Position numbers and translations under genes: made by a program. Under the pieces are notes generated by a model, which saw only the letters and a program-made list of their open reading frames with translations, was not told the DNA's origin and ran no database searches. A DNA stretch of 64,000 nt from the NCBI RefSeq assembly GCF_003345525.1, contig NZ_QQNH01000009.1, positions 1-64,000 on the forward strand, written 5' to 3'. The stretch is from Pelagibacterium lacus. Its GTDB lineage: Bacteria; Pseudomonadota; Alphaproteobacteria; Rhizobiales; Devosiaceae. Position 1 is the stretch's first letter, and every line of letters begins with the position of its first letter. Shown one piece after another: positions 56,907 to 64,000 of the stretch.

Positions 56907-57842
56907 TCAGCGCGCGATATCCTCGAACGCGAACACGATCCTGCGGTTCTGGGCCCGCCCGGCCGCCGTATCGTTGGGGGCGATCGGCAGGCTCGCGCCG
57001 TAACCCACGGCATAGAGCCGCTCGGGCCCGATCCCATAGTCGATCAGCGCATCCACGACCGCTTCGGCCCGCGACAGCGACAGCACCAGATTTGTCTCCG
57101 CCAGGCCGGCGGAGTCCGTATGCCCTTCTACATAAATCGGCGCATCGGGGCAAACCGAGACGATATCGGCGAGGCCTTCGATCACCGGCAGGCTTTCGGG
57201 GCTGACCCTGGCGCTGCCAGAAGCGAACAGCACCGCCCGCTCGCTCATATAGGCCGCCGCCCGCTCGCGGCAGATGGCGATGGCGTCCCCGGCGTCGTCC
57301 TCCTCCAAGATGACCGCCACCTCATCGGCCTCATCCGGCTCGCCTGCGCCTTCTTCGCGCACGCGCACCCGGTCGTCGGCCGTCTCCGGCTCCGTCTCCG
57401 CGCCTGAAATCGCGATGCTCCAACGCGGCTCCGCGACGCCCAGTTCGGCGAGGGCCGTGGTGGTCTTTTCTCCGCCCTCCGGATCGGCGATCTCGCCGCT
57501 GAGGCTCCAGTTCCCCTCCTCGAACGCCACGCTGCCCCGGGCCAGAAGCTCCAAAGCGTCGAGTCCCGCCAGCGCGTCGGGCAGAAAGCCGAGCGGCGCG
57601 CCGGATTCCACGGTCATCGCCTCGGACGTGCCGGTTCCGCCATGTTGCAGCAACACCGCCGCTACCGAGTCATAGGGCACATTGCCCTCCAGGCGCAGCC
57701 CGTCATCGTCCTTGACCGCGCGCCAGACGAAAGATGCGTCACCGGTATCGAGCTGCTGGAACTGGCCAGAGGCGGGGGCGCTGGCCAGGGCTATCGCCAG
57801 GGCAAGGCCGGCCGAAGCGGCAAATGTGCGGGTCATCGCCAT
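56907..57842 (-). CDS. OmpA-family periplasmic protein
   Basis: 311 residues from ATG 57842. Signal peptide (about 1-27, ending ASG before QFQ), a central acidic region, and a C-terminal OmpA domain at about 200-311: ERAVLFASGSARVSPESLPVIEGLADI, IYVEGHTDSAGLAETNLVLSLSRAEAVVDALIDYGI and AVGYGASLPIAPNDTAAGRAQNRRIVF, which should bind peptidoglycan. No N-terminal beta-barrel. Co-directional with the 33-aa peptide and HhH protein. Confidence 0.85.
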   Translation of the reverse strand: MAMTRTFAASAGLALAIALASAPASGQFQQLDTGDASFVWRAVKDDDGLRLEGNVPYDSVAAVLLQHGGTGTSEAMTVESGAPLGFLPDALAGLDALELLARGSVAFEEGNWSLSGEIADPEGGEKTTTALAELGVAEPRWSIAISGAETEPETADDRVRVREEGAGEPDEADEVAVILEEDDAGDAIAICRERAAAYMSERAVLFASGSARVSPESLPVIEGLADIVSVCPDAPIYVEGHTDSAGLAETNLVLSLSRAEAVVDALIDYGIGPERLYAVGYGASLPIAPNDTAAGRAQNRRIVFAFEDIAR

Positions 57843-57948
57843 GCAGGCTTGCCTTTCTGACGCAACGGGAGGCATCCCCGGGGACGCCGAATCATCGGCC
57901 AAGTCTACCCTCACGCCCCAATACACGCGACCGCATTGGCCAAAAGAA

Positions 57949-57973
57949 AAGGGCCCGCACGAGGCGGGCCCTT
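57949..57973 (-). terminator. Porin terminator
   Basis: 10-bp stem AAGGGCCCGC / GCGGGCCCTT with a 5-nt loop, 27 bp past the porin stop on the minus strand. Confidence 0.75.
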
Positions 57974-57999
57974 CCCATCCATTACTGGATAAGCCGATC

Positions 58000-59184
58000 T
58001 TAGAACTTCTTCGAAGTCGTGAAGGTCAGCTGGTAGTCGCCGTCGGTCGTGGCGGTCAGGTCCAGACCGGCTTCGAAGCCACCGCCCGGAGCGTAGACAG
58101 CACCGAGTTCGCCGTAGACGAAGTTGGCACCGCCCGGGTTGAATTCGATGTAGCCGATCTGGGCACGAGCCGAAATGGTCTCGGTCACGTCGAACTCGGC
58201 ACCACCATAGACGGTGAAGTCGGAAGCACCGCCAACCCAATCGTTGTAAGCAGCACCGACAAAGACGTCGATGGTATCGGTCGCGGCGAAGGAACCTTCA
58301 CCGAAGATGCCCCAATCACCGTCTTCGTCAAACAGCGCGTCAACCTTGAGCGAGAACATGTCGAAGGTCGCGTCGGCGCCGATCGTGGCGAGCCAGTAGC
58401 CGGTGTCGTCGGCAACGAAGCCACCGCGAACGGTGAAGTTGTCGAAGTCGGCCGAAGCGCGCAGGTAGAAGTTGACCGGGTCAGCAACAAGGTTGTTGTA
58501 GATGTCGCCGACCAGGATACCGGCTTCAGCTTCGATGCCATTGGCGTCGTAAGCGATGGCCAGACCGGCAGTGCCGTCATCCTCGAGGTCTTCAAGCGCA
58601 ACGAGAACGCTGAAACCGTCAGCGATCAGCGATTCGACCTGAATGCCCGTACCACCGGTAGCAACTTCGTTGACCAGCCAGCTCTTGTCCGGCTCGGAGT
58701 TATCGAAGTTCCAGAAGTCGATGAAATCTTCGTGGCGCGAGCCATAGATGCTGGTCAGGATCACGGTGTCGAACAGCGAGCCGATACGGCCAGCGGTGAT
58801 CACAGTGGTGTCGCCGAACGAAACGAAGGCGCGCTCGATGCGGACGTCACCGCCATGGGTGCCCGGAACGTCGTTCAGACGCAGGACGGCCTTGGCAGCG
58901 CCGGCATCGGTCTGGGTGGTGGCTTCGAACAGCAGCTGCCATTCAACACCGGCACCGTTGTCATAGAACGTGCCGAGGCCGTCCCAGTGGGTGATGCGGT
59001 ATTCGTAGGACACGTTGCCCGAGATCTTCAGGCAGGTGTCGTCGGATTCGATGGTCAGACCGGTGATGCCATAGGCATCGCAAACGCCGAGCGAAACGAA
59101 GCTCGCGATCGGATCAGCGGCCTGGGCACCCGTCGACAGGGCCAGAACGGCTGCAGAACCCAGAAGAAGGCTCTTAAGTTTCAT
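58000..59184 (-). CDS. Rhizobial-type outer-membrane porin
   Basis: 394 residues. A signal peptide ends at AQA (residue 22). The mature start DPIASFVSLGVCDAYGITG and the paired cysteines around DDTCLKISGNV match the Omp2b/RopA-type porin family of Hyphomicrobiales. The protein is acidic with repeating beta-strand hairpins and ends in Phe (TTSKKF), the BAM sorting signal. GAGG precedes the ATG. Codon use is very biased, as expected for a highly expressed protein. Confidence 0.93.
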   Translation of the reverse strand: MKLKSLLLGSAAVLALSTGAQAADPIASFVSLGVCDAYGITGLTIESDDTCLKISGNVSYEYRITHWDGLGTFYDNGAGVEWQLLFEATTQTDAGAAKAVLRLNDVPGTHGGDVRIERAFVSFGDTTVITAGRIGSLFDTVILTSIYGSRHEDFIDFWNFDNSEPDKSWLVNEVATGGTGIQVESLIADGFSVLVALEDLEDDGTAGLAIAYDANGIEAEAGILVGDIYNNLVADPVNFYLRASADFDNFTVRGGFVADDTGYWLATIGADATFDMFSLKVDALFDEDGDWGIFGEGSFAATDTIDVFVGAAYNDWVGGASDFTVYGGAEFDVTETISARAQIGYIEFNPGGANFVYGELGAVYAPGGGFEAGLDLTATTDGDYQLTFTTSKKF

Positions 59185-59570
59185 AATTGACCTCCAAAGT
59201 CAGTCATTCAGTTTGTTACCGGGCTATCCGGCAGTTTGTCGAAACGCGACCACATTATTTTGGTGTCGTGTGTTGCCGTCGCGCTGCGACCGACAAACGA
59301 TCCCATGCATGGATTCGCAAAACTCACTCTAGCGATGCCCGCCCCCGGCGCAACATCCGTTGTGCCGCTCGGCGGGGCGGCCACATGGGTTGCAAAGGGA
59401 ATGTTGCAAAATATCCACACATCTGGAAACCACTCGTTAACACTCGTGGCGAAGACGGTTTATAAAGTATGACCGCGGCCAATTTTGCCCCGCCGGCACG
59501 TCCCGCCTGTTCCTGACGCATCATAGTGTTATATGCAGACGGAGCCTTTAGAGAGATCGGGATCGGTATA
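59185..59570. other. 386-bp AT-richer intergenic region between porin and secreted protein
   Basis: The longest gene-free stretch in the window. It is visibly AT-richer than the rest and holds the porin upstream region on the minus strand and a candidate plus-strand promoter at 59437. Two TTGCAAA copies 14 bp apart (59390, 59404) are the only repeat noticed. Likely carries regulator sites for the abundant porin; none identified. Confidence 0.5.
59437..59466 (+). promoter_or_regulatory. Candidate promoter for the 59571 gene
   Basis: TTAACA (59437-59442) followed by TTATAA after 17 nt or TATAAA after 18 nt. Confidence 0.4.
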
Positions 59571-60230
59571 TTGACTGGACGTTGCGCGGCGGGGGCAAGG
59601 CAATACTGGCTCGGAGGCGTCGTCCTCTTGTGCTCGGCCTGCGGCGCGCTGGGCCAGGAGGTCCCCGGGACGCCAGAAGCGCCCGAGACCCCCGACCAGC
59701 TCCAGGTCGATATCGACGCCCTGGTCGTGGCCGGCACCCTCAGCATGCGCTGCGCGCTGTTCGACGATTCGGTGGACTATCTCACCCCGCTCGAAGCGGT
59801 GGGGGCCGATATCCGCCTCTCCGAGCTCATCGGGCTGTTCGCGGCCCGCAGCGCCGACGCCGCCGATGTGGTGGCCGGCCTGCGCGGCGAAGCGGCGGCC
59901 ATCGCCTGCGGCGACCCGCGCCTCGCCACCTATATGGATTTCGGCCGCCAGGTGGCCCGCGACGTGATCGATGTGGGCATGGTGGCCTGGCAATCGATCG
60001 ACGTGGCGGCCTGCAATTACTTCGCCGACGATGATTTCATGGCCGCCGTCGCGCGCGCCCGCGCCGCCGCAGCAGCAGCCGAGATCGCCGGCCCGCAGAA
60101 CCGCGTCGACTATATCAACCGCCTCGCCGCCGGCTGGGTGGGGCTTTTCGCCGACAATTGCGCCAATCTGGGCTTCGATCCCGTCGAGACGCTTCCCGGC
60201 GCCATCGCGCTCGCCCTGCCGATTGAGTGA
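59571..60230 (+). CDS. Secreted or anchored protein of unknown function
   Basis: About 219 residues from TTG 59571; GTG 59526 is the other option. The N-terminus is a signal-like segment (YWLGGVVLLCSACGALG before QE); the SAC could even be a lipobox. The mature part is helical and acidic with several cysteines (MRCALFD, AIACGDP, AACNYFADDD, ADNCANLG) that could pair. No family recognised. tRNA-Ala follows at 60282. Confidence 0.7.
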   Translation: MTGRCAAGARQYWLGGVVLLCSACGALGQEVPGTPEAPETPDQLQVDIDALVVAGTLSMRCALFDDSVDYLTPLEAVGADIRLSELIGLFAARSADAADVVAGLRGEAAAIACGDPRLATYMDFGRQVARDVIDVGMVAWQSIDVAACNYFADDDFMAAVARARAAAAAAEIAGPQNRVDYINRLAAGWVGLFADNCANLGFDPVETLPGAIALALPIE

Positions 60231-60281
60231 ATTTCCCTCTTTTCAGCGGGCAAGCGAATGGAGTATGACCGGTTCCGGAAT

Positions 60282-60357
<76 letters not shown>

Positions 60358-60521
60358 TTTCCTTCATCTCACGCGCCGTACCGCTCGCCGCATGACGCGC
60401 GAAACCGCGCTATGCGGCTCTCTGGCGCTCCGATGGGGCGCGCGAAACGTCGCGCGGGCCGCCCTTGGCGGCCTTGCCTCGCCCCCCTCGTCGCAGGCAC
60501 TCTCCGCCACGCCATCGTTGC

Positions 60522-60570
60522 GCAATTATAATATCAAAAAAATGATTGCAAAAAATATAGAATGAAATAA
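60522..60570. promoter_or_regulatory. AT-rich putative BigR operator/promoter region
   Basis: About 50 bp of strikingly AT-rich DNA right before the persulfide operon. It contains TATAAT (60527-60532) and an inverted repeat GCAAT (60522-60526) / ATTGC (60545-60549). BigR of Agrobacterium and Xylella represses from an AT-rich palindrome in this position, so this is the likely operator. Confidence 0.45.
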
Positions 60571-60612
60571 GGTCCGGTCATTCCCATCCCGCCCCAGCGT
60601 CGAGGACCCGCA

Positions 60613-61491
60613 ATGACCGCCAGACCCGAAGTCACCGGCTTTTTCGAACCCCGCACCTTCTCCATCCAATATGTGGTGGCCGACCCCGGAACCGGGGCCT
60701 GCGCCATCATCGATCCGGTGCTCGATTACGACGAGAAATCGGGGTCCACCGCCACCACCGAGGCCGACCGTCTGCTCGGCTACATCGCCGAGAAGGGCTA
60801 CAGGCTCGAATGGATTCTCGATACCCATCCCCATGCCGACCATTTCAGCGCCGCCCACTATCTCAAGGGCAGGACCGGCGCGCCCACCGCCATCGGCGAG
60901 CGGGTGGTCGAAGTGCAAAAGCTCTGGAACGGCCTTTATAACCGCACCGATCTGCCCGCCGATGGGCGCCAGTGGGACCGGCTGTTCGCCGATGGCGACA
61001 CCTTCCGCATCGGCGGTCTCGATGCCAGGGTCATGCTCTCGCCCGGCCACACGCTGGCCTCGATCACCTATGTCATCGGCGATGCCGCCTTCGTCCACGA
61101 TACCCTGTTCATGCCCGACAGCGGCACAGCGCGGGCCGATTTTCCCGGCGGCAGCGCGCAAGTGTTGTGGCATTCGATCCAGGCGATTCTCGCCCTTCCC
61201 GACCAGACCCGCATCTTCACCGGCCATGACTACCAGCCCGGCGGGCGCGCACCGCGATGGGAATCGACCGTCGCCGAGCAGAAGGCGACCAATATCCACA
61301 TGGCCACGCTCACGACGCCGGAAGCCTTCATCGCCGCCCGCGAGGCCCGCGACAGGACGCTTCCCATGCCCAAGCTGATCCTGCACGCTTTGCAGGTCAA
61401 CACCAATGCCGGCCGGCTCCCCGAGCCCGAATCCAACGGCAAGCGCTATCTCAAGATTCCCCTCGACGCGCTTCCCACCGCGGTCTGGTGA
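60613..61491 (+). CDS. blh: Blh-type metallo-beta-lactamase-fold sulfur dioxygenase
   Basis: 292 residues. Metal motif ILDTHPHADHFSAAHYL (HxHxDH), then MLSPGHTLASITYVIGD and IFTGHDYQPGG for the remaining ligands. This is the persulfide-dioxygenase-like MBL family linked to BigR, which oxidises glutathione persulfide to sulfite. First gene of a five-gene run; bigR starts 5 bp after its stop. The fusion to rhodanese seen in some species is absent. Confidence 0.92.
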   Translation: MTARPEVTGFFEPRTFSIQYVVADPGTGACAIIDPVLDYDEKSGSTATTEADRLLGYIAEKGYRLEWILDTHPHADHFSAAHYLKGRTGAPTAIGERVVEVQKLWNGLYNRTDLPADGRQWDRLFADGDTFRIGGLDARVMLSPGHTLASITYVIGDAAFVHDTLFMPDSGTARADFPGGSAQVLWHSIQAILALPDQTRIFTGHDYQPGGRAPRWESTVAEQKATNIHMATLTTPEAFIAAREARDRTLPMPKLILHALQVNTNAGRLPEPESNGKRYLKIPLDALPTAVW

Positions 61492-61496
61492 GCCGC

Positions 61497-61838
61497 ATGC
61501 CCGGTTCCGATCTTCCCCCCGGCGCCCTCCCGATCACCGAAAAGGTCGATGAAGCATCGGCCTTCCTCAAGAAGCTCGCCAACCGCGACCGGCTGCTGAT
61601 CTGCTGCGCGCTGGTCGAGGGCGAACGCTCGGTGCGCGAGCTCGAGGACGGCCTCGGCCTGCGCCAGCCCGGCCTGTCCCAGCAGCTCGCCGAACTGCGT
61701 GCCGCAAAGCTGATAAAGGGGCGCAAGGAGGGCAAGCAGGTGTTCTATTCGCTGGCCGATCCGCGCGTCGAACGCCTCGTCGCCACCCTCTACGCCCTGT
61801 TCTGCGCCCCCGGCGCGTCCCCCAAGGAGCCTTCATGA
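61497..61838 (+). CDS. bigR: ArsR-family persulfide sensor BigR
   Basis: 113 residues from ATG 61497; GTG 61488 overlapping the upstream stop is an alternative. Winged helix with ERSVRELEDGLGLRQPGLSQQLAELRAAKLIKGRKEGKQVFYSL. Two cysteines at the expected places (LLICCALVEGE in the early helix, LYALFCA at the end) correspond to the BigR pair that forms a disulfide or trisulfide with sulfide stress and releases DNA. Overlaps the next ATG by 4 bp. Confidence 0.9.
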   Translation: MPGSDLPPGALPITEKVDEASAFLKKLANRDRLLICCALVEGERSVRELEDGLGLRQPGLSQQLAELRAAKLIKGRKEGKQVFYSLADPRVERLVATLYALFCAPGASPKEPS

Positions 61839-62263
61839 CGACTTTCACCCCTCTCGCCTCGCTGGCCGGCGGCGCGCTGATCGGCCTCGCCGCCGTGCTG
61901 CTGATGGCCTTTCACGGGCGCATTGCCGGGATGACCGGCATCCTGTCCGGCCTCGTCCCGCCCCTGGCCGCCGACTGGGCCTGGCGCGCCGCCTTCCTCG
62001 CCGGGGCCATCCTTGCCCCGGCCGTGATCGTCATCGCCTTTGGCGATGTCATCGGCTTTGAAAGCCCCATGCCCATGGGCTGGCTCATCGCCGGCGGCCT
62101 TCTCGTCGGGGTCGGGGTGAGCTTTGGCGGGGGCTGCACCTCCGGCCATGGCGTCTGTGGCATGGCGCGGCTCTCGCCGCGATCCATCGTCGCCACGCTG
62201 GTCTTCATGGCCAGCACCGCCGCCACCGTCTTCGTCACCCGCCACATGATCGGACTGGTCTGA
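61835..62263 (+). CDS. pmpA: YeeE/YedE (DUF395) transporter subunit PmpA
   Basis: 142 residues with about four spans. YeeE/YedE half with the conserved Cys motif SFGGGCTSGHGVCGMARLS in the last part. Family members carry thiosulfate or reduced sulfur across the inner membrane. Start ATG overlaps the bigR stop and its stop overlaps the next ATG, so the halves are translated together. Confidence 0.88.
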   Translation: MTTFTPLASLAGGALIGLAAVLLMAFHGRIAGMTGILSGLVPPLAADWAWRAAFLAGAILAPAVIVIAFGDVIGFESPMPMGWLIAGGLLVGVGVSFGGGCTSGHGVCGMARLSPRSIVATLVFMASTAATVFVTRHMIGLV

Positions 62264-62706
62264 TGCGCAACATCCTCATGGCCCTCGTGATCGGCCTTGT
62301 CTTCGGCGCCGGCATCGCCCTTTCGGGTATGGCCAATCCGGCCAAGGTGCTCAATTTCTTTGATTTCGCCGGCACCTGGGACCCGTCCCTCGCCTTTGTC
62401 ATGGGCGGCGCGCTCGCCGTCACCGCCCTGGGCTATCGCTTGGTCCTCCGCCGTCCCGCCCCGCTGCTCGACGCCGCCTTCCACCTGCCCACCAGCCGCC
62501 GCATCGACAGGCCGCTGGTCGCCGGCTCGGCGATCTTCGGCATCGGCTGGGGCATCACCGGCTTCTGCCCCGGCGGGGCCATTCCCGCCCTGGGGCTGGG
62601 CGAGGCCGATGCGGTGGTGTTCGTCCTTTCCATGCTGGCCGGCATCGCGCTGGCCCGCGCGCTGCGCCCGCTCCTCGCCGGACGGGCCGTGGCCCGCGCC
62701 AACTGA
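62263..62706 (+). CDS. pmpB: YeeE/YedE (DUF395) transporter subunit PmpB
   Basis: 147 residues, about four spans; the second half of the split YeeE pair, with the matching GWGITGFCPGGAIPALGLG motif. Together with PmpA it would form one full-length YeeE/YedE-like unit that moves sulfur compounds. The SulP gene starts 10 bp after its stop. Confidence 0.88.
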   Translation: MRNILMALVIGLVFGAGIALSGMANPAKVLNFFDFAGTWDPSLAFVMGGALAVTALGYRLVLRRPAPLLDAAFHLPTSRRIDRPLVAGSAIFGIGWGITGFCPGGAIPALGLGEADAVVFVLSMLAGIALARALRPLLAGRAVARAN

Positions 62707-62716
62707 GCGAACCGCC

Positions 62717-64000
62717 ATGCTCGCACGCTATCTTCCCGTCCTCGCCTGGGGCCGGCGCTACAGCCGGGACCAGTTCGGTCGCGATGCCGTGGCGGCCCTG
62801 GTCGTCACCATCATGCTGATTCCGCAATCGCTGGCCTATGCGCTGCTGGCCGGCCTGCCGCCGGAGGTGGGGCTCTACGCCTCCATCCTGCCGCTGCTCG
62901 CCTATGCGATTTTCGGCTCCTCCACCTCGCTGGCGGTGGGGCCGGTGGCGGTCATCTCGCTGATGACGGCGGCGGCGGTCGGGCGGCTCGCCGCCGAAGG
63001 CACCGCCGATTACGCCAGCGCCGCCATCGTCCTGGCGCTGCTTTCGGGCGGCATGCTGACGCTTCTGGGCCTGTTCCGGCTGGGCTTCATCGCCAATTTC
63101 CTCTCCCATCCGGTCATCTCGGGCTTCATCACCGCCTCGGGAATCATCATCGCCACCAGCCAGATCGGCGCCCTTTTGGGCATAGCCAGCCATGGGCATG
63201 CCATGCCCGACCTGCTCGCCTCGCTGTGGCCGGGGCTGTCCGGCCTCAATCCCTATACCATTGCCGTCGGCTTCGGCTCGCTGGCTATCCTCGTCTGGGT
63301 GCGCCTGGACATGAAACGCAGGCTGACTGGCTGGGGCATGGGGGCCGGGCTCGCCACCGTGCTGGTGCGCGCCGCCCCGGCGCTGGTGGTCCTGGGCGCC
63401 ATCGCCGCATCGGCCCTGTTCGATCTGGGCGACAAGGGCGTGGCGCTGGTGGGCGCCGTGCCGCAGGGCATTCCGCTCCTCGCCATCCCCGATCTCTCGC
63501 TCGACCTTGTCGGCGCGCTGATCGGCCCGGCCTTCATCATCTCCATCGTCGGTTTTGTCGAATCGGTTTCGGTCGCCCAGACCCTCGCGGCGAAAAAGCG
63601 CGAGCGCATCGATCCCGACCGGGAGCTGATCGGCCTCGGCGCCGCCAATATCGCGGCCGGGCTGGGCTCGGGCTATCCGGTCACCGGCGGCTTCGCCCGC
63701 TCGGTGGTCAACCACGACGCCGGCGCCGCCACCCCGGCGGCGGGCATCCTCACCGCGCTGGGCATCGCCATCGCCACGCTGCTGCTCACTCCGTTCCTCG
63801 CGCTCCTGCCCAAGGCGACGCTGGCCGCAACCATCGTTGTCGCCGTTCTGGCGCTGGTCGATTTCTCCATCCTCAAAAAGGCCTTCGCCTATTCCAGGGC
63901 CGATTTTATCGCCGTCGCCACCACCCTTGCGGTGACGCTGGTGTTCGGGGTCGAGATGGGGATTTCGCTCGGGGTCGCCGCCTCGATCCTGGTCTTTCTC
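62717..64000 (+). CDS. SulP-family anion transporter (5' part, runs off the window)
   Basis: 428 residues visible from ATG 62717, no stop before the end. Begins ARYLPVLAWGRRYSRDQFGRDAVAALVVTIMLIPQSLAYALLAGLPPE, the SLC26/SulP signature, with about ten spans visible; VGPVAVISLMTAAAV and GGFARSVVNHDAG are conserved. The rest, including the STAS domain, lies outside. In this operon it probably exports sulfite or imports sulfate. Confidence 0.9.
   Translation, partial: MLARYLPVLAWGRRYSRDQFGRDAVAALVVTIMLIPQSLAYALLAGLPPEVGLYASILPLLAYAIFGSSTSLAVGPVAVISLMTAAAVGRLAAEGTADYASAAIVLALLSGGMLTLLGLFRLGFIANFLSHPVISGFITASGIIIATSQIGALLGIASHGHAMPDLLASLWPGLSGLNPYTIAVGFGSLAILVWVRLDMKRRLTGWGMGAGLATVLVRAAPALVVLGAIAASALFDLGDKGVALVGAVPQGIPLLAIPDLSLDLVGALIGPAFIISIVGFVESVSVAQTLAAKKRERIDPDRELIGLGAANIAAGLGSGYPVTGGFARSVVNHDAGAATPAAGILTALGIAIATLLLTPFLALLPKATLAATIVVAVLALVDFSILKKAFAYSRADFIAVATTLAVTLVFGVEMGISLGVAASILVFL

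Overview
The window reads as a GC-rich alphaproteobacterial chromosome segment, most likely order Hyphomicrobiales and plausibly a Devosiaceae member (Devosia/Pelagibacterium-like). The reasons are the gene orders glyA-nrdR-ribD-ribE-ribH-nusB, plsX-fabH-ihfA-merR and rsh-acpS-lepB-rnc-era-recO, a rhizobial-type porin, an LdtR/L,D-transpeptidase pair, Bpt and Aat amino-acid transferases, a leuA leader peptide and rhizobial-style intergenic palindromes. The genus assignment is inference. No rRNA genes, CRISPR array or IS element were seen.

Region by region: (1) 1-1840 is the edge of an integrated element: a compact string of tiny genes, an excisionase-like protein and a tyrosine integrase next to the 3' end of tRNA-Lys. 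(2) 1937-9908 is housekeeping: secreted MsrA, an Aat-like transferase, leuA with a Leu-rich leader peptide, PhzF-like protein, ilvC, a TetR regulator with a palindromic operator, and rplM-rpsI. (3) 10084-20814 holds haem A synthase and an exopolysaccharide locus: deacetylase, Wzz-like chain-length protein with a kinase-like tail lacking a P-loop, Wza-like lipoprotein, GT4 glycosyltransferase, priming sugar-phosphate transferase, a secreted Asp-box protein and a Wzy-like polymerase. (4) 20944-25860 has tRNA-Pro, a small-molecule kinase and a four-gene siderophore ABC importer preceded by a promoter with two TGA-N9-TCA iron boxes.

(5) 25914-35447 holds lipid and envelope biogenesis genes (merR, ihfA, fabH, plsX, yceD, cbp3, bamE) and the nusB-rib-nrdR-glyA run. 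(6) 35468-41764 holds the L,D-transpeptidase with its MarR-type regulator, hemB, an RDD protein, Bpt and an EEP-family phosphatase. (7) 41777-50579 is a long minus-strand core block: parC, a RIME-like inverted repeat, recO-era-rnc-lepB-acpS-rsh-rpoZ. (8) 50775-57842 mixes an NYN ribonuclease, a family-5 uracil-DNA glycosylase, a divergent PhyH/AraC pair, smpB, dapA, an alpha/beta-hydrolase without its nucleophile, and a small envelope cluster (OmpA-like, 33-aa membrane peptide, HhH protein). (9) 58000-64000 has a porin, a secreted orphan, tRNA-Ala, and a persulfide-response operon (MBL dioxygenase-like protein, BigR, PmpA, PmpB, SulP) that runs off the window.

Themes: sulfur and redox handling (secreted MsrA, Blh-BigR-PmpAB-SulP), N-degron tagging (Aat-like and Bpt), iron uptake under probable RirA control, and envelope remodelling. 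The best candidates for new biology are the atypical Aat paralogue, the EPS locus with its pseudokinase and secreted propeller protein, the nucleophile-less hydrolase, and the small membrane peptides that automated gene calling tends to miss.
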